Source of the DNA: Athripsodes cinereus
Lineage: Eukaryota; Arthropoda; Insecta; Trichoptera; Leptoceridae
Assembly: GCA_947579605.1 (NCBI GenBank)
Contig: OX388307.1
Coordinates: 16,283,237 to 16,347,236, forward strand
DNA length: 64,000 nucleotides
Reading direction: 5' to 3'
Position 1 is the stretch's first letter. Every line of letters starts with the position of its first letter. Of the stretch, positions 11,961-24,440 are shown in pieces. A model generated the notes under the pieces. The model worked only from the letters and a program-made list of their open reading frames with translations. It did no database searches and was not told the origin of the DNA. The translations under genes were made by a program, and so were the position numbers.

Positions 11961-14900
11961 GAAAATGAAAGAGTCCTTGTAAATTAAGAAACTTCAATGA
12001 GCGGATCATATTTACGATCAAACGAATCAAATAAATTAATTTAAACATTATTTCGTTTATACCACTATAGTTTTAGTGGTTCTTTGTTATACAAATAGTT
12101 GGTTTAATAACATGGAACCTTTTCTAATTAAACTTCTCATCCAGAAGATATACTATTGGTTACGCAGTCATAAATTCAATATCGTGTCTGAAACAATATT
12201 TACAATGTACCAATAATCAACAACATATCTCGTAGGGTTTATAAACCAGAAGGCGTGGCTAATCAAAAGGAAGTTATTGTCCAATAGACCAACTGATCAT
12301 TCAAAATGACGATTTTATTTTGAAATTTATGTATATGAAGTTGATCAGAATGAATTTATATTTATTTGTCAATGACCAAAAAAATACAACTTTTATATTG
12401 TTGTCTATCCAAACCAATCGACTAAATCCTAGAAACTTGAATTTATTGCTACTTATCGAAAATCCTTGGCCTAATTCTACAATATCCTACAAAACAAAAA
12501 TCTATAAACCACATTTTCAACTCTTGGTGTTATTGAAACATACTCATACCTCTATAGTGCTGTTCGCGACATCTGCGGCATTGTCTTTGTTCACTGAGAG
12601 AACATCGATTAAATACATATATACAATCTATATATTTATATTATATCATTACTACACTTCTCTTAAACAATTTCAATAGGACTAATGAATAGGTGGTTAT
12701 TATGCTCAACACCTTCGTACTTCAAAACCATGTATTGTATTACTCTAAATAGATCTAAATGTATTCTCAGATATTATCATATATAATGCATGTATAGAGC
12801 TGATTGTGTTAATTGAACGATTAGGGATCAATAGTACCTACATATGTTTGTATGTTAAGGAGACAATAACAGATTGGTATCTCCTTGATGTCTGTCACAC
12901 GCTCTGTGTGACGTAAGGTAGGTATGTACTTCACACCCTTTAATCATACTACATACAAGCTGACTAAGGGTGGCGGCCCTACCGCACGTACCACAACTAC
13001 TTAACGTGATATCGCATCAATATAATCACTTACCTACATACGTCACACAGCTCACATATTAATTATTTTTACTAATTTTATATCTTCCAGTATAAAACAA
13101 TTATTTTTGGAACAAATAAACATTTAAGCATGTGGAAAAATATTTTGCGATCACCGATCTTATTTATATTATCTACGGCACTTATAGGAGATGTAGTCGT
13201 AATGGTAAAGATGGTATAGAATTATATATAGATAAACATTTGTACTTGAATGAACGAGATTGCTGAAAGTGAGAATAACGACATTCTCTTTGTAAATTTC
13301 AAATACCTGTAGTTTACCTTACTTTTAAGGTTTAAAAACACATAAATTGTTTATTTACTTTTATATTAGATAATTCCATAAAATAAAACTCATATGACCC
13401 AGCTGAAATCATATTTACGTAAGTATATTTTAAAGTAAATAAGCCCAACATATACCGTCCATAAAGCTTTCAATTCAATCAACATATAAAGTTTGCGACT
13501 GTAGACAGTTCACGATTTAATACAAGATACAAAAGGAAGAGCATTAACGCATAGGAATTTTTTTTTATTACGTTCCTCTGGATTCAATAAAACAACCCGA
13601 ATATAAATCTTTTATTTCAGACATCTTGTACTTATATACAATAGTATCAATGCGGAATAAATGTGTTTGTAAGAATAACCACAATTTCGAATAAATCATT
13701 CAGGGGCTTTCAGAGGAAAGGAAAAGAGAGAATATGCCGTTATGTTATATACCCTGGAGCTGTGATTGGTACTTCTCACTACAGGTAACATTCTACAAAA
13801 TTTATCTTAAAAAAATGTAAAAGATATGATACCAGAAATACTTATCTCGCATAATAATATTCTCATTCTTATATCTATACTCCTAATTCTAATAAATTAA
13901 ATCTCTTTATTTTCCTGATTTTTTATTCAAATCTGATTATTTGTTGAATTATTTTAAGATTTCGGTTGTAGAGATTATAGAAAGAAAATTATAAATCTGA
14001 AAAATAAACGTCAATATTAAATTCGCCAACTATCATGAGTTAAAGTTAATAGAATTTAATGTTAAGCCAAAATAAAGGAAGTTTATCCTCAATAATATAT
14101 ATACGCAATTAACATTTACATTGAATTATACATTTAATCTCGTCTGTTTGTCTCTCCAGCTCAAGATAAAATGTCTCCATCTTTATGACTCTAGAGGATT
14201 CTCCAGCATCTTATTTAAATCAAAGTAAAAAAAATCATTACAAGAAAATTTGCATTTAAATTCATTGACTTTTGTCTATCCTTCTCATGCATAAATAATT
14301 ATACAAAAAGAATATTTATACTAACGTACTTTTATATATTTAAAATTTTTGGAACGTAAAAGGACTTTTAGACTTTAAATAGGCAGCTTTGAGAGTTTCA
14401 TCTGCTGAAAATTTCGTGTTCATATTGTTTTCCTAATTTGAATATTATAATTTCACAGAAAGCAATTCAATGAGAGTTGGTTAAATGTATGTCTATGCAT
14501 ATTGTATTATGTATGCATGATCATTTGAAGGTTCTCTCTATGTCAGTATTCAAATAATACATAGATTATCTTATTATGTAAACTACTTATACATATGTAT
14601 GAAATAAAGTTATGAATATTTCAATAATTTCGTAGATAGTGGTTTTGAATATGAAGCGACTAATGACCAGCAAAGTTACTTATAATAACGAATTTATATC
14701 AAAGCTCAACTATTTACATTAAACTCAGCTATAGAACTTTAATGGAATTATTAATTTTATTTGATATAAATCCAAATCAAAGAATAATACCCCAATATGA
14801 GTGATAACTTTAAATTTACTTTAGAAATCAAAATAAGTTTATCACACTGCAATGTGATTTGTATTGAAAGCTTTATTATGAAATATAAAAAATCAATAGA

Positions 14901-15599
14901 AAAACAAAAATATATGGACGATTTATTATTTTACAGAGAAAATAATATCATAAAATATATGAGGAATGATTATAAACATACTTAAGAAATCACAATAATT
15001 TTGTCACACTTCTATGTGATTTTATATTAAAAGCAATTGATTAAATATCAATATTAATTAAAATATGTAGCCAAATTGTTATTTAATACAGAATATTTTA
15101 GTATAGAATTATGGCATTCCGTCCCATGTGGAACGATTTTTTTTCTCTTTGCACATCGCATTGGCCAAAACTGTAATGATGTGCAAAGGAAATTTAAAGA
15201 GATTAATAATAGAAAAAATTGTTTCAGGCTTAATAATTTACATAATTGCTCTGAAAGACAAAAATTATTCGTTTCTTGGATATAAGAATTTATCCATTTA
15301 TTTTTTCCACCGTCATACACTACCTTCTCAGAAAGTTTTTTGCAGTGTACCTCTGCCAAAACGGAAGGTGAGTGGGGGTGTCACGATTTTAAATATGCGA
15401 ATGACTAAGCCCTATTTGAAACATAAGTGGACACATTACAGTGCAACACCAATGTTCTTTATTAAAATTCATTACGTCTAAGAATCAATGCTGGTAGGAC
15501 AGAGTACATTTCTAATGAAACGTTAACGAATACTGACACCCTACTAGTAGCTAGAAATACTCAATTAATATCCCAGGTAAATTTAAATTAAAAACTGAG
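11961..15599. other. AT-rich spacer, no gene seen
   Basis: No gene family was recognised. The 119-codon open frame at 12320-12679 is low-complexity and looks like chance. A GC-richer patch at about 12,870-13,050 contains a perfect small hairpin (GTCACAC, GCTCT loop, GTGTGAC, near 12894-12912) and a second TGTGACGTA-type motif in opposite orientation near 13,030. This may be a decayed inverted-repeat element. Confidence 0.5.
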
Positions 15600-16160
15600 A
15601 ACAACCATATCATCAGAGAGAGATCTTCGATGGGAATTGCATATCCGCTGGCAAGTGCTTACTAGTGGGCTGATCAATGTCATGGATGAAATACGGAGGG
15701 CGTCTGGACTCAATGTCAGGACGAAATGACCACTGTTCAATGCCTGCGTTATCCCAATACTTCTAAATAGCTGTGAGTCTTGGCACCTACCCAAATCTCA
15801 AGTGCAAAACATACTTAGTTTCGAAAATAAGTGTCTTAGAAGGATTTTGGATGTTAAATGGTATGATCATGTGACAAATGATACTGTGCGCCAGCGTATA
15901 CTCAGCAAAAATCTGTAGTCTATGTAATACTGTAGAGGCAATGGTCTTGGTTAGGTCATATTTAAATATTTAATAACATTATGCTAAAAAGAGCACAGTT
16001 CTTTCGTCCACAAGAGTTCCGACGGTCCGGACGTTTCTCATTCAAAATACATCGTTTCTATGACAACGACATAAGAGACGGAATGTCGTGGGACGAGGTG
16101 ACTGAACTGACGCAGAGACGTTCTGAAGAGAGGAGACTGGATTCTGACCTTTGATCCAGA
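15600..16160 (+). pseudogene. Decayed LINE RT C-terminal domain
   Basis: In the frame at 15712-15918 one reads LFNACVIPILLNSCESW and then NKCLRRILDVKWYDHVTN. This is the conserved module found downstream of the RT palm in many endonuclease-RT non-LTR elements, normally with VLLYGCESW and LRRILxIRWxDxVTN. A second frame near 15932 gives SWLGHI, the usual continuation. A third, starting ATG at 15981 and ending TGA at 16152, carries a basic segment ending RRSEERRLDSDL. Several stops and frameshifts separate these pieces, so the copy is dead. The clade is not fixed. It is distinct from the CR1-type elements nearby. Confidence 0.75.
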
Positions 16161-16342
16161 GAGGAGCTTTGAATGGCGTGATAATGATGAAATAGGAAAT
16201 TTATTTTCTAACAAACTCAAAAAGCAAACAAGGATATTAAAACAGTGAAAACAAAATATTGATTTCCTGTTTATGTTTCGGTGGGTACATAAATAGATAC
16301 GTGAATTAGTATTTAAATAAGTTAGTCATACATTACATAATC

Positions 16343-16715
16343 CTCCCAGAGAGAGTAGAGTTCAAGCTGTGCCTCACGGTCCACAAAGCCTTGAACGGCA
16401 CAGCACCTCTATGCCTCGCTGAGCTATGTCCCCTCGACGAAACTCTGAGGCGACCACTGCGATCAGCTTCCACCGCTGTAAACAAGCTTGTGGAGCCCAA
16501 CAGGGCAAATACTTCCAAATTCGCAGAGAGGAGCTTTAGCGTTGCGGGGCCAACTGCCTGGAACCGATTACCAGCGGATTTAAGAAAGAACCAGCCCACT
16601 GCAACGTCCAGGAGTAAGCTGAAAACACTGCTTTTCAAGAAAAGTCATGGCGCCCTTGAGATGGTCACGGATCATTAAACGGCGCCAAATATAAATTGTC
16701 TTTATTATTATTATT
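16343..16715 (+). mobile_element. CR1/L2-type LINE 3' end (family A)
   Basis: The frame 16343-16678 encodes about 111 residues of the C-terminal end of a CR1/L2-type ORF2. It includes VHKALNGTAPLCLAELC, then RSFSVAGPTAWNRLPADLR, and ends EMVTDH at a TAA. The 3' tail contains CGGCGCCAAATATAAATTGTC and finishes in a TTA microsatellite, as is usual for CR1-type 3' ends. There is no RT domain, so the copy is strongly 5'-truncated. The same C-terminus and 3' tail recur at 28.6 kb, and the tail alone at 25.9 kb, so this family was active more than once here. Confidence 0.85.
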
Positions 16716-17316
16716 TAAAAACAATCCACATGTTGCAAAACGGTTTCAAAATAGCCATAGAACGTTTACTGAAAATTTTTAACCAAAAAACGGGTATAAC
16801 CTGTCGTAATAAATTTATATAACAAAATACCAAAATGATAGATATATAAATTATTTAAACCTTACCTTGCTCCCGATAATACGTCCACACTATTCAAATG
16901 GACTACACTAATAACAAACAAAGAATAAATAACAGCTGTTAAAGGCATTGTTTTTATAATGACATGGATTGATATGGACGCGGTATGGAGGCGGTGGGAA
17001 TATAGCAGAAGGTAATAAATAATTAATTTTTAATTAGCTGATGGATTGCGATGGAACCAACCTAAATATTAACCGATATTAAACAAGCTTTACTTTCTCT
17101 ATGGAATTACATTTTACAAATTGGCTGTAGCTAGATGGCTGAAAACAATCACATTTCAGAATTACAATAGAAGTATGTGTATACATGTTCACCTTTATCT
17201 ATATAATATATCGTGGGGTCAATGCTATAACTAGACATCTCAAAAACAATTGTTTTGAGATGATGGATAAATCACGACATTATACTCAGAAGGATGTAAT
17301 GTAATTCAATTGGTAT
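16716..17316. other. AT-rich spacer, no gene seen
   Basis: No recognised feature lies between the CR1-type 3' end and the Penelope-like fragment. Confidence 0.5.
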
Positions 17317-17324
17317 GTGCTATT

Positions 17325-17512
17325 GAAACACTTTGATTACAATAATAAAAACTTCCACACTGACTTTATTTATCGCGAGCCGGCTCCCAACGGCTCACGT
17401 TCTCGACATCAGGCTAACTTAACGTTACATCATCACTTTATTTGTAAGTGTTTTATTGTAACTAATTTCACATGTACTACCACGAAGTACCGTCGGTCAA
17501 CAATATTAATTA
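17325..17512. mobile_element. Diverged Penelope-like terminal fragment
   Basis: The right part (TAAGTGTTTTATTGTAACTAA, then CGAAGTACCGTCGGTCAAC) matches the terminal segment of the insertions at 27.6 and 62.6 kb. The left part is a related segment in inverted orientation containing CGCGAGCCGGCTC. On the minus strand 17360-17420 reads CCTGATGTCGAG and later GGAGCCGGCTCGCG. This is the same ordered pattern as the hammerhead-like motif in the other copies, but with the GAAA core replaced by GGGA, so it is probably inactive. No target duplication was found. Confidence 0.6.
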
Positions 17513-17685
17513 CTAGTACAGTATAAGGAAATCTCTTAATTCATAATTATTACTAGAAATCACTTAAACATTAAAGACAATCATCGGGGAACGTATAATT
17601 CAAAAACAGCAAATATTGAGCCCACGATATATTAAGTATTTTTCACAGAAAACCATACAAAACCTAGAACCCGGACTCGTTTACA

Positions 17686-17916
17686 AAAGTGAGGCAAAAA
17701 ATCTATGAATTTTTGACAGAACGGTTGGCGAATGCGTGTGATGTTTCCTACATTTTATGGACTATTTCTCGCATTATTATAAAAATATATCATTTTTACA
17801 TTTATATAAACGTAATTGGACATTTTTTGAAGTTCTTGTCGACGTTTTTAGCGATTTACCACAGTTCTTTTTGCCAACCGTTCTGTCAAAAGTGCCGAAA
17901 AATGGTGCCTCACTTT
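17686..17916. mobile_element. Inverted-repeat MITE, about 231 bp
   Basis: Terminal inverted repeats of roughly 45 bp bound this segment. The left begins AAAGTGAGGCA and includes TTTGACAGAACGGTTGGC. The right is its reverse complement, ending TGCCTCACTTT, with a few mismatches. The interior is AT-rich and has no transposase. I could not fix the target duplication, so the superfamily is unassigned. Open frames inside it are by-products of the repeat. Confidence 0.75.
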
Positions 17917-19077
17917 ATTGCAATGAAAATACATACGAGTGCTCCATCTAGGTATTATAAATAAAAATCTATGGTATTTTTAAATAGCACTCTGACATAT
18001 TATAAACAAGATATATAAATATTTTTTCTTTACATTATTTTATAGATTATACACCCATTAACAAGTAATTAAGGCCATATAGATATCATGCGATTCTAGC
18101 TAGGTAGGCCTGATACTCAATTAAAATTGCACTCCGATTTATTCATATGGCAATAAAGACTCTAAAATTTCCTTATAATATTGTGTAGGTATATAGTGAA
18201 TGCAGTATATAATATTCATTAACCTATATTTATTTTTATTTGGGTGTGTAGTATTTATTAAGAGTTTTTATTTTCCTTCGTGTCATCCATTTAGTTGACA
18301 CGTAAAAAAATATTTCATCCAAAAAAACCAAAAACTTTTAAGCACATGTAATCAATCATCTCCAATCAGGAAGGACATAAAGAATGCGTAGAGGGGAAAA
18401 ACATTCGACGATTACACCCCATGAGACCCCTAAGTTAGTTTTATAATAATTGCAATAATGCCTTAAGAATCACAACAAAGATGTTAAAAAGTCACATTGT
18501 AACCAATTATAAGGAATTATAAAGGATATTATAATAACAAGAGGGTTACAAAGTTCACCTCACAGCATTCTGAAAATAACAATTTAATGTAGCGGTTACT
18601 TTGAGCGTAAAGCCATACAACCTACAATGTATTTGTGTCTTTCATCCAACTAATGGATCATATGTGTACGATGTAGGCAGTGGCAAAACTAGACTTTTTA
18701 CATTTGGCATACACTTTTGCGGATAGTACTCGGCCAAGTACTACGTATTTATTAATTGTTAGAAGCTAAATAGTTGGCCAAAATGTACACCATTTTTATT
18801 TAAGTTCAAGAACTTCAATTCATTAAGAGAAAAATAATAATCGAATCGTATCCATCCAATATAACGCCTAAAACCAAAATCGTTGCTTGTTGTTAAAATA
18901 ACCGATGGTTCCTCACTTTCATATTACATTAAAAAATATACGAATATCATTGCGAAAAAACTTATGATTTAATCTCAAGTTGCATATATTTTTGGATAAA
19001 TTATCGGAAGATATTAATTTTTCATCACTTTCTAACTATTAAATTTGAATTTTTAAATTACCCTTCATTATGCGCCC
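17917..19077. other. AT-rich spacer, no gene seen
   Basis: No coding, RNA or repeat signal was recognised. Confidence 0.5.
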
Positions 19078-19146
19078 CATACAAATTTGACATTGTTCCT
19101 TAACACTTAACATACAAATTTGACATTGTTCCTTAACACTTAACAC
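19078..19146. repeat. Two-copy tandem duplication, 33-bp unit
   Basis: The unit beginning CATACAAATTTGACATTGTT and ending CTTAA is present twice in direct tandem with no difference visible over the first 30 bases. It is a recent local duplication. Confidence 0.85.
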
Positions 19147-20929
19147 TTAGCTTTTTAATGCAAAATGTAAAAATGTCATTATATTTCAACGAAAAAAAAT
19201 ATTAAGTTTAATAAAACTATAGTTGATTTCGTTATTTTTCCCTTTATTACGCTTTTTATTACCACCAAAATAAAAAAAAGCTAAAATATCTGCGTGTTCC
19301 TGCGTTATGCACAGTTGTGCCTAACGATATTTTATATGAAATTCTTTTTCTATTTTGCATAAAACGCCATTTTTTTTTGTTTTAAGTATGCTTCCAACTT
19401 TTATTTCTTTACTTAAGTACATAGAAATATCATTCAACTGGAAAAAATACCTCAAAAGCTTATTATATTAGAGGTAGTATAATTAAGACATTTCTTTTTG
19501 TATAAAAAAAGATACATTTCTGGCAAGGTAAATGAATATATCGCTAAAATAATATATTTAACACTAAGATAATACTCCCAACTTGTATTTAATTATAAAA
19601 AACACTAAGAAATTGCGCGAAGTTTCAAGTAAAAAACAAATTCACATTATAAATCCCGTGTTTTTCGTTAGGCACATAAGGATTTTGTATGTAAAGGACA
19701 GTTCACATTGTGGACCGCGGTATTACAACGGTGATAGATATAAATACTACATCATGCATGCGCATAAATTTTAAACACTTTTTATTTGAAAATAAGTTAT
19801 TTTATTCATAATATATTATATTTTATTCATATTCGTATATAGTATAATATTTTTTTTGTCATAGCTGCAATACATTATTATGTAAACCTATCTATATAAT
19901 AAGTATACTATGTGATATACCATTGTGCTCTGAACTAAAGTCTAGTTTGAGAGATCTACAGGAGTCTGGTATATAAAAATATTAATAAAAAATAAGGTGA
20001 CACTGACACTAGTCTTATTTTTTTCCCTAAATTTTAAATCCGAGCTATAAAAGTTGAATATCTTCAGTAATTTGCGCAAGGTTCCATATGAACAGGGCCC
20101 GGACGGTTGTTCTATTCACCTGCCGTAAAAACAGCAAATTTATTTCTGTGTTAATATAAATATTCTCATAGAATCATTTACTTCATCATTAATTTCTAAC
20201 TACCTGCGCAGGTACATTGAAAACTTGAATCAAAATTTGGACGAGATGTGAAATTATCGCATTGCCGTGATGTCGATAATTTAGTCATTATTTTCCATAT
20301 AGGTATACCCACCTATTTTGTTTTATGATAATTTTTATGCCTGCGGAAGTCTTAGAATGGTTTTATTTTTTATTATTTGTTCACGGCTCGAGTCATTTAC
20401 AAGTAGAAGATTTACATACATAATGTATATAAGGTAAGCATATGCATAATAGATTAAGACACAGTAAGTTATATTAAAAGTCACCAAAAAAGTAAAAAAT
20501 AAAAATGAAATTGTCTTAGCAATAATAATTATTGATATTAAGAAACAACATACTGAGCATGTGAACTGCGCTTTATAAATCTTGTGCATAACGACGTGTC
20601 TATGGTTTATAAGCAAAGATTTTGGTTTTAGGCGATAAACATCGCAAAATGTAACAATATTTTTTATGAGAACTTGCACTAATGCATACAAGTCGTAGGA
20701 GAATGTGGAACATTTGAGAGGGTCCCTTTAACTTCTTTATACTTATATACTCCAGTTATACTTGTAGATAATAACTACAACGGATAGTAAGAATGCTGCA
20801 CAAGATGGAGTAAGGAGTAAATGAGATAAAAACAGTTTTATAAATGTTAATCTGAATGATTGAAGATTGCAACCGATACGTTTAACGGTATTTTCAATTA
20901 AATTTTAATTTTCTTGGAGGTTTAATTTA
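19147..20929. other. AT-rich spacer, no gene seen
   Basis: Chance open frames at 19583-19774 and 20335-20691 have no recognisable motif. No repeat boundary was identified. Confidence 0.5.
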
Positions 20930-21049
20930 TTTATTTATTTAAACTCAGTTAAATAAATATAGTGAAAATATAACAGTGTTTTGATTATTTATAAATTATT
21001 AAATATGAATTTTCACAGTGTGAACACAGACACCCTTCAACAATTATAT
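20930..21049 (+). mobile_element. Penelope-like 3' terminal fragment
   Basis: The segment AACAGTGTTTTGATTATTTA, then TATGAATTTTCACAGTGTGA and CACCCTTCAACAATT, matches the right-hand end of the insertion at 52,834-53,053. The palindromic part of that element is missing here, so this is a 5'-truncated copy. It is followed immediately by an AT-rich stretch that looks like a LINE tail in reverse orientation. Confidence 0.65.
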
Positions 21050-21115
21050 TTATTTATTCATTATTTACTGCACATTGATTACAAACAATTACATAAAAGG
21101 TAAACATTCAAGTTT
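21046..21115 (-). repeat. Probable LINE 3' tail, minus strand
   Basis: Read on the minus strand this gives TTGTAATCAATGTGCAGTAA followed by AATGAATAAATAAATA. The same arrangement (TTGTAATCAAAGGCAATTAT, then a run of AAATA) is present at 35.9-36.0 kb. A short conserved segment ending in an AAATA-type tail suggests the 3' end of a non-LTR element, but no coding part is attached. Confidence 0.4.
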
Positions 21116-23199
21116 GATACAATCAATATCAATATATTTAAATTATTTTCTTTCGTAAATTATAGCTATAATATTCAAGCATGCCATGTTTTTTTGCATA
21201 TATGGAAAGCACGCCGCTGGATGAAGGGTTCTTATGTTCCGTTCTGGTATCCCTACTCACCTTTCCCGCAATGTTATTTGAGTGCTCCCTAAAATCATAA
21301 ACCTTAATACATGTATGTGTACAATACAACAAAGTAGACATTTTATGTAATATAACATACAAGTTTGCGTCATACTTTACTTTAGTATAATTTCAAGGTA
21401 AAATTTAGCAAGCGCTTCTCATCACCACCTCACCGTTCCGTCCCGGTAAACGTAACATCCGCACAGTTAGTGTTAACATTGTAATAACCTTAAACCTCAC
21501 TTTATCTTTACTATGAAATTAAATAGATACAAGTCTGGGAAGGACATGTGTAGGTGATTTGATTATAAACACCAGATAATTTGGCTCTTCCTATTTTGTT
21601 CTTAAAAGAATATCCATTTTATAGAGAATGGCGTACTTATAAGTCTACTGAATGGCCAATTGCCAATAAATATTCGTGATCGTAGTATGATACAAAATCG
21701 ATGAATTAGAAACATAATTTTATGACCGGATGTTGTCGACTACGTGAACCAAGATGATAACAAATAAACTAACCATTATTTACTTACCACATATTAACGA
21801 TATATACCTAATATGAATGACCATTTACTTATTATTATGAAAATAAATAAAGGAGTTATTTTTAAGAGGCACATACTTAAACACAAAATTGAAAATGTTG
21901 AAAATCTCTACACATTAGTTTAATCGGATAGTTGCCGCTTTGTTAGCTTTGTAATATAATAACTACTAGATAGTTTTGTTTAATAATAATCCACCCACTT
22001 GTACGATAACATTGTGGTTAGAATTTTTTTTTTTTTTAATTTCTTACATCGAAGATCAAAGGTTTTCAAAATTACAAAATAATTTATTTAAATATATTAC
22101 ATAAAACAGAGTTTCAAATATCGTCATCATCATTATCATTTTAATTAAAACTTATCTTAGTTACAAAGGCGATGAGAAAATGACAACATTAAAGTAAAAT
22201 CCTCTCCCGTCAAAGTTTTCAAATTCAGCGTCAAATTGAATAGCGTGGCAAAAAGTTGCGATTTCATTATCTTAATAACATTGTATGAAGGATGTCCTGG
22301 TTTATCCTAACATCACCTCGCAGCAATACTTGATCGTTTTCTGAAATATTTTTATCGTATTTGAGCAGTGCTTTCATTCAAACAATGAATTTAAATACCC
22401 CCTCTCAACTTTTAAGATCTTCCGGAAGTTTGTAACACTCAAGTACAATACTTGGGTAATAATGTATTTCATGAGCGTAAATAATTTCACATTGTATCAT
22501 AAACATAACTCCTAACATTTCCCAGAAGCCAATACTTTTACTGAAGTACGCAAAGTAATTCGAGCGGTTTTCTTATCGAAGGTATTTCACGTTATTTTGT
22601 GTTACAAAATTTCGAAACATTTCTTTAACTTATGCAAACTCTATAGCATCGCAAACGTCTTGCCATGCGTGATGTGAATACCGAACACTTGTTACTTATA
22701 ATTTTACATTGCCTTATCCTTCTCGGGTTCAGTACTGAAAATAAATAAACATCTGAAATATTCAAATGAAATTCGAAAAGGAGTAGATTACCAACCAATC
22801 AGGAATACTAAAACCCATTTCTGTTAAGTTCGGTGAATAGTAAGGAAACATGCTTTATAAGTTTAAATATAAAAATTGGTATGAAATTAAAAACAAATAT
22901 TTTCTTCTAGTATATTGATTTTTATTTAGAAAGACGTCTTTTGTCTATCAAGGACATTTTCAATATCTTGCAATCTTTTTTTAAATTGTTCTTACTACTG
23001 CGGTAAACATTGCTTGCTCAACATGTTAACATAGTATGCCCTAAGAGGTCACCAATCTCCAAAATAGTAATTAAATATTCCTAAGTACACTGAAATATAT
23101 TATATATTCCAGTATAATAAGACCCATTATGCTTTGAATAATTTATTATTATGTCTCTAGTTAAATACTTCAATAACTTTACAGCATGCTAAAGGTTTA
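21116..23199. other. AT-rich spacer, no gene seen
   Basis: No gene, RNA or mobile-element signal was recognised. A chance open frame at 21138-21362 was not supported by any motif. Confidence 0.5.
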
Positions 23200-23527
23200 T
23201 AAAAGAAACATGCTTGGAGCAAGGAGACCAGAAAGAATTAGAAACAAATTAAGGAAATAACAAAATTTAAGGATCTGAAACATCCACTAAAAATTTTTAA
23301 ATGTATAATTATAGTCTAACCATCTTCTTGTATAAAATGTAAAATGAAGTAAAAAAAAAATGACCGGTATCCAAGATTAGCTGATGGATGGATGGAAAGA
23401 TTAGCTGGTCTAGATGGCTGAAATAACATGAACAGGGATGGTGTACAACAGAGAGGCGTGAAAGGGCTTGGAGGATGCCTTTGCCAACAGGCACATGGGT
23501 ACTGAAAACCTTATATACAAAGGCTAG
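23200..23527 (+). pseudogene. Decayed LINE RT C-terminus
   Basis: At 23200-23275 the sequence encodes MLGARRPERIRNKLRK and then TKFKDL after a stop, close to the common LINE pattern MLGxxxRDRIRNEEIRRRTK. At 23468-23527 a separate frame reads LEDAFANRHMGTENLIYKG and ends in TAG, like the C-terminal EAFxxxHxGTE tail of the same type of element. Between them is a segment with SWSRW. Frameshifts and stops separate the parts, so this is a dead remnant. Confidence 0.65.
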
Positions 23528-24104
23528 TAAAAAAAATACCGTATGAAAATGATATAAAGGACTAATTAAGTATGACAGGAGTTGAATTACTAATTCGTGA
23601 TACGGATACATTTCAGTCTATCTAACAGTTAAAAATATTTCTGAAATAAGAGTGCACTATTTATCATAAAATTTGTGCTACAGAACCGTAAAATCAATAA
23701 AGTAATACTGGATCTAATAATATTATTATTACAAGATAGGCGGATTGAAATGTAAAGAAGAATAATGATTCCATAAATCAAATGGAAAAATGGTTTCGTT
23801 TTGATAAGTGTCCATCTTTGTTTTTGAAAACCTGAAACTGAGATTAACAATAATTCTTTGAATTTATTATCGTTATAAATTATCATTAATGCGTAACGGC
23901 CAAACTTTAATGAAGATAGTAAAAAGTTGTATTTTCTTCACTTGGATCAGTACCTGTTAATTAATAAGAAGTATTTACCTTCCATCTTAACTTTTAATAA
24001 ATATCTGCTTACTACCACCATCTGATATTCTACCTGCTACCCCCTCACCTTCTATTCCTTCCTCACCTCACCACCTACCTTTAATAAGTAGCAATTTATA
24101 ATTT
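23528..24104. other. AT-rich spacer, no gene seen
   Basis: Nothing recognised. The minus-strand frames here are not supported by any motif. Confidence 0.5.
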
Positions 24105-24165
24105 TCACATTTTTGTTTCAGTACTTTTGAAAATGTCTATTGGTGTGGGCGAAAACATAAAAGTA
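24105..24165 (+). mobile_element. Short Penelope-like remnant
   Basis: AGTACTTTTGAAAATGTCTA, then TTGGTGTGGGCGAAAAC, corresponds to the loop and inner arm of the palindrome in the 52.8-kb insertion (there read on the minus strand as AGTACTCTTGAGAATGCCC and GTGGGCGAAAACG). Only about 60 bp can be recognised. It sits directly before a copy of dispersed family 1. Confidence 0.5.
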
Positions 24166-24171
24166 TAGTAC

Positions 24172-24440
24172 TACTTCTGTACTCTCCCGGCACATCCCAC
24201 AAGTGAGGAAGCCAGCAGATCAGCTGCATACCTATTATTTACATATAATTTGTCCTCTCCGTGCCAACAAAAAAAAATAAGTTATTCAGAATGGGTGGCA
24301 AAAACCTCGTTGACTGTATTACATTTAACGTAACTAACATTTAAGATGTAAAATGTCTTTCTTTTTTCAAATACCAACTTTTTACATGATACTCGAAAAC
24401 TAATGAGAAATAATGGGAAATCAATTCTTTGCCAGGTGCT
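24172..24440 (+). repeat. Dispersed repeat family 1, copy at 24.2 kb
   Basis: Hallmarks in order: CATCCCACAAGTGAGG, GCCAGCAGATCAGCTGCAT, CTCTCCGTGCCAAC, CAGAATGGGTGGCAAA, AAGATGTAAAATGTCTTT, and GATACTCGAAAAC. The same ordered blocks occur at 42.4, 45.6 (minus), 48.0, 53.9 (minus) and 56.1 kb. Full copies are about 290 bp and have no coding content, which fits a SINE or other short non-autonomous repeat. No clear pol III A and B box pair was found, so the class is open. Confidence 0.75.

Noticed and set aside
12320..12679. 119-codon open frame on the plus strand
   Set aside because: The composition is Ile, Leu, Tyr, Asn and Lys-rich with no domain, no coding-like GC and no splice context. 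It is the length expected by chance in a 64-kb AT-rich window.
13702..13785. Possible small exon ending CTACAG followed by GTAACA
   Set aside because: The donor looks acceptable but the upstream acceptor lacks a pyrimidine tract and the 28 residues match no family I know.
15128..15481. 117-codon open frame before the LINE remnant
   Set aside because: No RT or endonuclease motif is present and the frame overlaps other chance frames on both strands. It was not counted as part of the LINE.
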